This document shows positions 57,728 to 64,000 of a DNA stretch of 64,000 nt, in pieces. Source of the DNA: Pseudomonadota bacterium (lineage in GTDB: Bacteria; Pseudomonadota; Gammaproteobacteria; Halothiobacillales; Halothiobacillaceae); assembly GCA_021801265.1 (NCBI GenBank), contig JAJYYE010000011.1, positions 124,001 to 188,000 of the forward strand. Direction: 5' to 3'. How positions within the stretch are numbered: the first letter of the stretch is position 1; each line of letters begins with the position of its first letter. Made by a program: the position numbers and the translations under genes. The notes under the pieces were generated by a model that was not told the origin of the DNA, did no database searches, and saw nothing but the letters and a program-made list of their open reading frames with translations.

Positions 57728-58876
57728 TTAGCCTTGAGGACGACCATCAATATTTGCAGCAAACTCATCAGGCACGACCGGCTCGGGGCGTTCCGGTGAC
57801 GCCGTCGAGCCTTCGGCGGTTCGTAACTGGAAGATATATGCCAGAACTTGAGCCACCGCGGTATACAAACCCGAGGGAATGGGCTGATCAATCTCTACAT
57901 GTGCAAACAAGGATCGTGCCAACTGTGGTGACTCAAACAGTGGCACATGATGCGCCAGCGCAATTTTCCGGATCGTTAGCGCCATTTCGTCCGCCCCTTT
58001 GGCCACCACAAGGGGCGCATCATGACCCTTGGGCTGATATTTCAGCGCCACCGCAAAGTGGGTGGGATTAGTGATAATGACATCGGCGGTGGGCACCGCC
58101 TCCATCATGCGACGTTGTGACATTTGCCGCTGAAGCTGGCGGATTTTTTGTTTGATTTCTGGCTTTCCCTCCATTTCTTTATATTCATCAATGAGTTCCT
58201 GGCGTGTCATCCGCAAGCCTTTTTTGTATTCATACAATTGAAACGGCACATCGATGAGTGCCACAATCAATAAACCCGACGATAACCCTAAAAAGGACCA
58301 AGCCAACAATTCACCGGCTCGCGCCAACGCGGGATGCAGGCTCATTAATCCCAATCCAACAAAATCCTTTTCCAAAGCCGTAAACAAACCGAACGAAATC
58401 GCCATAATTAGGCCAAATTTTGCAAGGGTTTTGAGTAATTCCACGAGGGATTTCATCGAGAACATCCGTTTCAATCCCGATAGCGGATTCAAACGGTTTA
58501 ATTGCGGCGCGAGTGCTTGGGTCGAGAAATTCCAGCCACCCACCAAAAGCGTGGACGCAAAAGCGAGCACAACAGTAGCAATAAATAATGGCAACAGGGC
58601 CAGGAACCCATCGCTGAACATCAAGGCCAGACGATGAAACATTGTCGCTGGATCAAAAATTTCATTCCGGGAAAGGATAAAAGATTGACGCATCATCGCC
58701 GCCAAGCTGGAGAGCATCTGCCCCCCCATGACTAAAAAAACGATGGCGGAACCGGCGGTTAGTGCCAATGAACCGAGCTCTCGCGAGCGGGCAATTTGGC
58801 CTTTTTCCCGTGCTTCACGCAAGCGTTTTTCGCTGGGCTCTTCGGTTTTTTCTTGGCCATTTTCATTTTCAGCCAT
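57728..58876 (-). CDS. flhB: Flagellar export switch protein FlhB
   Basis: A 382-residue membrane protein that switches export from rod/hook to filament substrates. Four hydrophobic helices follow the typical N terminus (EKTEEPSEKRLREAREKGQIARSREL), and the cytoplasmic domain has the autocleavage site NPTHFAVAL. Its start overlaps the fliR stop by 8 bases. Confidence 0.96.
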   Translation of the reverse strand: MAENENGQEKTEEPSEKRLREAREKGQIARSRELGSLALTAGSAIVFLVMGGQMLSSLAAMMRQSFILSRNEIFDPATMFHRLALMFSDGFLALLPLFIATVVLAFASTLLVGGWNFSTQALAPQLNRLNPLSGLKRMFSMKSLVELLKTLAKFGLIMAISFGLFTALEKDFVGLGLMSLHPALARAGELLAWSFLGLSSGLLIVALIDVPFQLYEYKKGLRMTRQELIDEYKEMEGKPEIKQKIRQLQRQMSQRRMMEAVPTADVIITNPTHFAVALKYQPKGHDAPLVVAKGADEMALTIRKIALAHHVPLFESPQLARSLFAHVEIDQPIPSGLYTAVAQVLAYIFQLRTAEGSTASPERPEPVVPDEFAANIDGRPQG

Positions 58877-59651
58877 GCGTGTGCCTCAACAAATCACTTA
58901 AAAATTGCAGTGTTTGCTGCAGGAAATGTTCCAGATTTGGAAGCCAGACCGGACTCGATACCAAGATAAGGAAAAAACCAATCAGCAAGGTAGCCGGGAA
59001 ACCAATCGAGAAAATATTGAGCTGCGGCGCGGCGCGCGTAATGACACCCATTGCAATGTTGACCATCAGCAAACTAATAATGACCGGCAAGGCAATCAAT
59101 ACCGCGTTCACAAACATCGCCTGACCAAAGCCGACAACACGCCAAAAGTCTGCCGCCGTTAGGCCGACTGGTGCAATGGGCAGCCATAAAAACGAATCTG
59201 CCAGCATTTTGACGGTTAATGCCGGCCCATCCAACGCGATGAAGAGCAAGGTGACGACAATGGTTAGAAATTGCGAGACAAGCGGCACACTAACCCCGTT
59301 TTGAGGGTCAACCGTTTGGGCAAACCCTAAACCCATACCGAGCGACATGGCCTCGCCGGCCATCATAAACGCGCTGATAATCATGCCCAAAACAAATCCC
59401 ATCGTGACACCAATCACGATTTGCTGAGCCACCAGCAAAATACCCAAGGCCGATAGGGGATCAATCGCGGGCGGCGCGGGCAAGGTGGGGGCAATCACAA
59501 GGCTAAACGCCATCGCCGCCAAGGCGCGCCAGCGTTTCGGCACGCCCCGTGCGCCAAAAACCGGCGCGACCATTAACACGGCGGCCACCCGAATGAGTAC
59601 CCAAAGATAGGTGCCGACCCAACCCATGATTTCGGCCAGTGATAGGGTCAT
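58869..59651 (-). CDS. fliR: Flagellar export apparatus protein FliR
   Basis: A 260-residue polytopic membrane protein that joins FliP and FliQ in the helical export gate. Six hydrophobic helices, APVFGARGVPKRWRA near the start and PALNIF-like APQLNIFSIGFPATLL near the end identify it. It lies 10 bases after fliQ and overlaps flhB. Confidence 0.95.
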   Translation of the reverse strand: MTLSLAEIMGWVGTYLWVLIRVAAVLMVAPVFGARGVPKRWRALAAMAFSLVIAPTLPAPPAIDPLSALGILLVAQQIVIGVTMGFVLGMIISAFMMAGEAMSLGMGLGFAQTVDPQNGVSVPLVSQFLTIVVTLLFIALDGPALTVKMLADSFLWLPIAPVGLTAADFWRVVGFGQAMFVNAVLIALPVIISLLMVNIAMGVITRAAPQLNIFSIGFPATLLIGFFLILVSSPVWLPNLEHFLQQTLQFLSDLLRHTHG

Positions 59652-59661
59652 GAGGGAATGA

Positions 59662-59931
59662 TTAACCGATGAGGCTGGGAATTCGGTGGAATAAATTCAG
59701 AGTGAAATCAATCAGCAAGTGCAACATCCACGGCCCCGCCAATAAAATAGCCACCACCACAGCAAATAACTTCGGGATGAAGCTCAAGGTCATTTCATTG
59801 ATTTGAGTAGCGGCCTGAAACATGCCAATCAATAAGCCAACCGCCAGTGCCGTTAATAAAATCGGCATTGACAGCAGCAAAATCAACACCATGGCTTGGC
59901 GTGTAATGTCTAAAACCGTATCCGCACTCAT
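59662..59931 (-). CDS. fliQ: Flagellar export apparatus protein FliQ
   Basis: An 89-residue membrane protein with two hydrophobic hairpin helices, as for all FliQ proteins (GLLIGMFQAATQINEMTLSFIPK). Four copies join FliP and FliR in the gate. It lies between fliP (31 bases) and fliR (10 bases). Confidence 0.95.
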   Translation of the reverse strand: MSADTVLDITRQAMVLILLLSMPILLTALAVGLLIGMFQAATQINEMTLSFIPKLFAVVVAILLAGPWMLHLLIDFTLNLFHRIPSLIG

Positions 59932-59962
59932 GCTTGTACCACTCCCGCGTTATCCACCGCTG

Positions 59963-60796
59963 TTATCCGCCAAGGGGCACCCCCATGTAAAAGCTTGATG
60001 CCAGCGTACCCATGAGGAGTGTCCAGCCATCCACCAGCACAAATAACATGAGCTTGAATGGCAAGGATACGATCATCGGTGAGAGCATCATCATCCCCAT
60101 CGACATCAATACTGAAGCCACCACGAGGTCAATAATTAAAAACGGGATAAAAATCAGAAAGCCAATTTGAAATGCCGTTTTTAATTCTGAGGTAACAAAC
60201 GCAGCCATCAGTACGGGATAAGGCACATCTTCGGGGGTGTTGAACGCGGGGTAATGGCCGATATTCTGAAACAAGGCAATATCGGTTTGGCGGGTTTGAT
60301 TCAACATAAATGTACGTAACGGAGCCGCCGCTTTCTCAATAGCCACCTGCGCGGTAATCTTTTGATCCATATAGGGCTTTACGCCTTCGTCATAGGACTT
60401 TTGGAACACCGGCGCCATAATAAAAAGCGTGAGAAATAAGGCCAAGCCGATCAAGATTTGGTTCGAGGGGGTTTGTACCGTACCCAATGCCTGACGCATT
60501 AAAGACAAGACAATGATGATACGGGTGAAGGATGTCATCATCAGCAACAAGGACGGCAGCAGGGTAAGCACCGTCATCAACGCAAGAATTTGCAAGGTTA
60601 AGCTGTATTGCGTGCCTTGATTATTGGTCGTCAAGGTAACGGCGGGCAAACCGGGGGCAGTGATTGCGTCCGTCAGCGCAGGAGCGGCGTAAGCCGCATG
60701 GGGGAGAAAATACATGACAGGTACTGCCAGAAGTAACCCAATCAATCCAAGCCATCGCGACCCTACGGATGAATGCCGGACAACAGTAAGGTTCAT
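59963..60796 (-). CDS. fliP: Flagellar export apparatus protein FliP
   Basis: A 277-residue membrane protein with a cleavable signal (about 1-38, AYA) and four helices; it forms the pentameric core of the export gate. [23 protein letters not shown] and the [17 protein letters not shown] and GMMMLSP segments are diagnostic. It overlaps fliO by ATGA. FliP needs FliO for stable assembly, which fits the pairing. Confidence 0.96.
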   Translation of the reverse strand: MNLTVVRHSSVGSRWLGLIGLLLAVPVMYFLPHAAYAAPALTDAITAPGLPAVTLTTNNQGTQYSLTLQILALMTVLTLLPSLLLMMTSFTRIIIVLSLMRQALGTVQTPSNQILIGLALFLTLFIMAPVFQKSYDEGVKPYMDQKITAQVAIEKAAAPLRTFMLNQTRQTDIALFQNIGHYPAFNTPEDVPYPVLMAAFVTSELKTAFQIGFLIFIPFLIIDLVVASVLMSMGMMMLSPMIVSLPFKLMLFVLVDGWTLLMGTLASSFYMGVPLGG

Positions 60797-61479
60797 AATT
60801 TGGACTCCGATACACCGGCTTCAGCCTGCATCCCGGCGGGATTTTTAGCGCGCTGCCGATTGATCTGTCGCTGCAACAGACGCGCGAATGGAATATCGGG
60901 CAGGGTAAGGTTCGCGCTTGCATCCATTTGCAACGGGGGGTCAACCCAGCCCAAGGCTTCAATTTGCCCAGGCGCCACGCCAACCAACATCTGCCGATCC
61001 CCCACGGCAATCAAAAGCACCCGCTCTCGCGTACCAATCGGCATCTGTGTTAACACCTGCAAAGGGTAGCGGCCCGCGCGGCCATTAAACCGACCAGATC
61101 GCTTGAGTAACCAAACCACCACAAACATCAAGGCCAACACCAAGAGCAGGCTAAACACCAGTTTAAGCAGATAGGTAGAACTGAGGGGGTCAAACACAGC
61201 AGGTTCGGCTGTTGCTGTGTTCTGATTTGTATTGCTGCGATCAGAGAAGACCCGTGTTGTGATGTTTTGGTTTGTCGTAGTGGAGGGGGGGGGAATCAAT
61301 AATTCGGTACTTGGGTTTACCGATGCAGTAGGCTCTGCCGCTTGCACTTGAGGCGAGACGCTGCACAGCAGGCCAATAAGCAAAACAGCCGTTAACCCGG
61401 GCGAAGCATGCACGGGGTGCCCCATCGAGATGGGCTCGGTTAAACCCACTGACACCATCAATGGCCGCATAAAATACAT
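60793..61479 (-). CDS. fliO: Flagellar assembly protein FliO
   Basis: A 228-residue membrane protein that scaffolds FliP assembly. An N-terminal signal-like segment (about 27-47) precedes a Pro/Thr/Asn-rich stretch, then the conserved helix (about 103-127; [20 protein letters not shown]) and the domain with [22 protein letters not shown]. The first 50 residues are longer than in most FliO proteins, so a downstream start is possible. A 9-base G/C run (61285-61293) encodes Pro-Pro-Pro in the variable region. Confidence 0.88.
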   Translation of the reverse strand: MYFMRPLMVSVGLTEPISMGHPVHASPGLTAVLLIGLLCSVSPQVQAAEPTASVNPSTELLIPPPSTTTNQNITTRVFSDRSNTNQNTATAEPAVFDPLSSTYLLKLVFSLLLVLALMFVVVWLLKRSGRFNGRAGRYPLQVLTQMPIGTRERVLLIAVGDRQMLVGVAPGQIEALGWVDPPLQMDASANLTLPDIPFARLLQRQINRQRAKNPAGMQAEAGVSESKL

Positions 61480-61498
61480 AAATCAACTGAACGCATGA

Positions 61499-61921
61499 TT
61501 AACGTAACTTCCTCAGTCGTTCAGCCGGACTGATCACATCCGTGAGTCGAATCCCGAATTTTTCATTAATCACCACCACCTCACCGCGCGCGATCAGGGT
61601 GCCATTAACGAGCACATCCAAAGGTTCTCCGGCCAACCGATCCAGCTCCACAATAGAGCCCTGATTCAATTGCAACAAACTGCGGATACTCACGCTCGTT
61701 CGGCCAATTTCCATCGAGAGGGTCACCGGCACATCCATCAATACTTCGAGATTGATCGGGTTTTCTTTGTTCCCATGCGCGGATTGCGTTTCAAATTGGT
61801 CCAGCGAAGCGGACTTCGCACCATCCTGAGCATCAGTTTTGGCTTCGACTGCAGCTTGTTCAGCCATGGCTTCCGCCCAGTCATCCATGCCATCGGTCGC
61901 TTGTTCGGAATTTTCTGCCAT
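61499..61921 (-). CDS. fliN: Flagellar motor switch protein FliN
   Basis: A 140-residue C-ring protein. The N-terminal 55 residues are acidic and variable; the SpoA domain (about 60-138) has DVPVTLSMEIGRTSVSIRSLL, LDRLAGEPLDVLVNG and GEVVVINEKFGIRL. The ATG at 61921 has AAAGG 7 bases before it and is preferred to the ATG at 61942. It lies between fliM and fliO, as usual. Confidence 0.95.
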   Translation of the reverse strand: MAENSEQATDGMDDWAEAMAEQAAVEAKTDAQDGAKSASLDQFETQSAHGNKENPINLEVLMDVPVTLSMEIGRTSVSIRSLLQLNQGSIVELDRLAGEPLDVLVNGTLIARGEVVVINEKFGIRLTDVISPAERLRKLR

Positions 61922-61976
61922 ATCGCTGCCTTTATTTACCATTGCCCATTAACTATTCGCACGCATTATTCTGAGA

Positions 61977-63023
61977 TTATTCAATCGATTCATTGTTGCT
62001 TTTAGCTTTCGCCTTGGCGCGCAAGGCATCATTCGGGCGAACGCTCCGCTCCAAGCGTTCCTTAACCGGTGATTCAATTCGAATGGCTTTGTTGCCGCGA
62101 TGGACGCCGAGTTTACCTTGATAGAGCGGTAAACCCTCTGCGGTCAGGGTGATTTTTTCAGGCATTTCAAAGGGAAGAATCTGCCCTACTTCCATGTCGG
62201 CAATATCCGAGATGAGCATCCGGGTTTCGCCCAATTGCGCCACGAGTTCGATGTCTGCCAAACCCAATTCTCGCTTCAGTGCAGACGTCCAACGTTCATC
62301 GACTTCTAACCGATCGCCCTGCATGCCGCCATCCAGTAAATCGCGGATCGGCTCAATCATGGAATACGGGAACACAATATCGAATTTACCGCCACCGCCT
62401 TCCACTTCAATCCGAAAACTATTCACCACCACGACTTCGGTACTGGAAACAATATTCGCCAATTGCGGGTTCATTTCATGGCTCACAGTATGAAAGCTAA
62501 CGGGGTAAACCGGCGCCCATGATCGCTGCACTTCATCAATGGCCTGTTCCAACACCCGCGTAATAACGCGCAACTCTGCCGGGGTGAAATCCCGGCCTTC
62601 GATTTTGGCATGCAGACCAAAACCACCGAAAAAATTATCAACCAGCTTGAATACCAGCTGCGACTCCATCATGAACAGACCAACACCCTTGAGCGGACGC
62701 ACGTGCACCAACGTGAGGGAGGTCGGCACGTACAATGCGTGGGAGTATTCGGCGTATTTCATCATCCGCACGCCTTCGATGGAAATATCAACGGTACGGC
62801 GCAACATCGAAACCAAACGAATCCGGAAATTCCGAGCAAAGCGTTCATTCAACATTTCCAGGGTAGGCAAACGGCCACGGACAATCCGTTCTTGGGTCGT
62901 CAGGTCGTAGGCGCGCGCCTCACGAGGATCACCCATACCCTGCTCGGTCGCTACATCACCTTCATCAACGCCGTTCAGTAAGGCATCAATTTCATCTTGT
63001 GAGAGAATGTCCGCACTACTCAC
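61977..63023 (-). CDS. fliM: Flagellar motor switch protein FliM
   Basis: A 348-residue C-ring protein that binds CheY-P through its N terminus (LSQDEIDALLNGVD is the docking helix). The middle domain (about 45-235) includes the GGMG-related torque region, and the C-terminal SpoA domain (about 245-325) joins FliN. The start codon is GTG with GGGG about 6 bases upstream. Confidence 0.96.
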   Translation of the reverse strand: MSSADILSQDEIDALLNGVDEGDVATEQGMGDPREARAYDLTTQERIVRGRLPTLEMLNERFARNFRIRLVSMLRRTVDISIEGVRMMKYAEYSHALYVPTSLTLVHVRPLKGVGLFMMESQLVFKLVDNFFGGFGLHAKIEGRDFTPAELRVITRVLEQAIDEVQRSWAPVYPVSFHTVSHEMNPQLANIVSSTEVVVVNSFRIEVEGGGGKFDIVFPYSMIEPIRDLLDGGMQGDRLEVDERWTSALKRELGLADIELVAQLGETRMLISDIADMEVGQILPFEMPEKITLTAEGLPLYQGKLGVHRGNKAIRIESPVKERLERSVRPNDALRAKAKAKSNNESIE

Positions 63024-63032
63024 GCTTAACCC

Positions 63033-63599
63033 CTACTGCATCAACAGTTTGGTGAAATACACATCATCAATCGCATCTTTCAAGCTGGCACGTTTTTCCA
63101 GTACGCCATTAATCGCGTCTTTCAATGCTTTCTGTAATGCTTCCTTGCCTTCACGAGTGCGCAGCTTGGCGGCATTCACATCACTTAACACCAGCATGAT
63201 GTTATTGATAATTTCTGCCCGATTGGTTTTAACTGCCATATCGGCCGCGTGATCGTAGGTAATCAAATCCAGTTCAACCTGTAATAGCTTGGCATCGTTG
63301 GGTTCAGCCAAATTAACCGTTACGGGCTGCCCCAACGGGATGGTAATGGGCGCACCCTTTTTGGTATCGCCACCATGACCGTCCGCTGCTTTATCACCAT
63401 GCGCATCGGCTTTCTGCTCCGTCGCCGCAGGTGCGGCGGCACCAGCATCAACTGCGGGTTTTTTCAGCAAGAACATGGCGCCCACGCCCACCACTGTCAA
63501 TAACAAGATAATGATGACCACCATCAGAATCAGAATAAGCTTATTCCCACCCTTGGCTTTGGGGGCTTCTTCTTCTGTGGTGACTTGTGCCTTGGCCAT
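63033..63599 (-). CDS. fliL: Flagellar basal body-associated protein FliL
   Basis: A 188-residue inner-membrane protein that surrounds the stator and boosts torque. One N-terminal helix (about 21-43) follows a short cytoplasmic tail, an Ala/His/Lys-rich linker comes next, and the periplasmic FliL domain ends in DVYFTKLLMQ. GGGAGTAGGA precedes the ATG. It is the first gene of the minus-strand flagellar block in this window; 164 bases upstream hold no recognisable gene. Confidence 0.93.
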   Translation of the reverse strand: MAKAQVTTEEEAPKAKGGNKLILILMVVIIILLLTVVGVGAMFLLKKPAVDAGAAAPAATEQKADAHGDKAADGHGGDTKKGAPITIPLGQPVTVNLAEPNDAKLLQVELDLITYDHAADMAVKTNRAEIINNIMLVLSDVNAAKLRTREGKEALQKALKDAINGVLEKRASLKDAIDDVYFTKLLMQ

Positions 63600-63763
63600 A
63601 TTCCTACTCCCTTTTAAATTTACACATCAATTGACAATCATTCGTGAAAAAATCTGCAGCGTAACGCACCGATCTTTACTGCACGAGGCGTAGCTTAACT
63701 GCAGCACCCTGCTTTTTCATATGGCTTTTTGACATGGGGTTTTCATCCAATGGGGTGAATATC

Positions 63764-64000
63764 TTAGGCTGCCACACGTTTTAGCGCGCGTTTGTTATCG
63801 TAGAGGGACTGATCCGCTCGTCGAAACCAGTCACGTTCGTCGCCTCCGGATTCGGATTCCGCCACGCCGAACGCCGTGTGAATGGAAATTTGTTCACCCG
63901 ATTGCAACTGCAGCTCATGCTGCCCCAGCCAGGCATTAAGTCGATCCGTCATTTTTTTGGCGCCATACGCATTGGTTGCCGGCAAAATGGCACAGAACTC
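63764..64000 (-). CDS. GGDEF protein (C-terminal part, cut by window edge)
   Basis: Only the last part of the gene is visible; the frame is open at the right edge. Its first residues read EFCAILPATN, so the edge cuts the protein inside the GG(D/E)EF signature. The rest is the end of a GGDEF domain (ISIHTAFGVAESES, then ADQSLYDNKRALK). Whether the first half of the catalytic motif is intact, and what sensor domain precedes it, cannot be seen. It is the fifth GGDEF- or PilZ-class locus in the window. Confidence 0.85.
   Translation of the reverse strand, partial: EFCAILPATNAYGAKKMTDRLNAWLGQHELQLQSGEQISIHTAFGVAESESGGDERDWFRRADQSLYDNKRALKRVAA

Noticed and set aside
63600-63763. Search for a sigma-54 or sigma-28 promoter upstream of fliL
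   Set aside because: I found a TAAA followed 15 bases later by a non-matching -10, and no TGGC-N8-TTGC element, so no promoter is claimed.

Overview
The window looks like chromosomal DNA from a free-living, polarly flagellated gammaproteobacterium of roughly 50% GC. The evidence is gene order: truA-trpF-trpB-trpA-accD-folC-dedD-cvpA-purF; lolB-ispE-tRNA-Gln-prs-rplY-pth-ychF; and a Pseudomonas/Vibrio-type flagellar-chemotaxis block in which FlhF and FleN precede FliA and CheYZAB, with ParA/ParP-like proteins, CheW and a DUF2802 protein. The tandem cyanophycin synthetase genes, the exported DsrE-like protein and the many c-di-GMP proteins would fit a sulfur-oxidising lineage such as Halothiobacillus or a relative. 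That assignment is inference. I saw no rRNA operon, insertion sequence, prophage, integrase or CRISPR array.

Layout. 1-2937: end of a cphA'-type gene, then a full cphA. 3194-10041: c-di-GMP region holding a large sensor diguanylate cyclase whose EAL end is broken (minus strand), a type IV pilus PilZ protein and a MASE1-PAS-GGDEF protein. 10072-13489: GT39/ArnT-like membrane glycosyltransferase, Tat-type DsrE-like protein, pyrC and a 3' scrap of truD. 13546-18565: grxD, a receiver-GGDEF regulator and, divergently, a P2-type cation ATPase. 18578-29874 (all minus): ilvD, L,D-transpeptidase, purF, cvpA, dedD, folC, accD, trpA, trpB, trpF, truA. 30276-36302: TolC/adaptor/RND efflux operon ending in a clear terminator. 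36476-44778: TPR lipoprotein, lolB, ispE, tRNA-Gln(UUG), prs, rplY, pth, ychF, hemB. 45015-63599 (minus): flagellar export and switch genes fliL to flhA, then flhF, fleN, fliA, cheY, cheZ, cheA, cheB, parA-like, parP-like, cheW, DUF2802. A GGDEF gene is cut by the right edge.

How it fits together. Five GGDEF- or PilZ-bearing loci surround pilus and flagellar functions, so the region probably feeds the motile-to-attached decision. The flagellar block builds the export gate and switch, sets the polar site and number of flagella, makes sigma-28, and then makes the chemotaxis core. A consensus sigma-28 promoter between fliA and cheY implies that FliA drives the chemotaxis genes directly. The central blocks are biosynthetic housekeeping genes with many 4-base ATGA overlaps.

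Most useful observations: the decayed EAL tail of the heme/GAF/PAS cyclase, readable in three successive frames past its stop; the truD remnant; the FliA promoter upstream of cheY; repeated short motifs in the CheA linker beside ParA/ParP-like genes; a perfect 14-bp hairpin between two convergent genes; candidate operators in two divergent promoter regions; and long G tracts inside several genes. I did not find a convincing wholly new multi-gene system.
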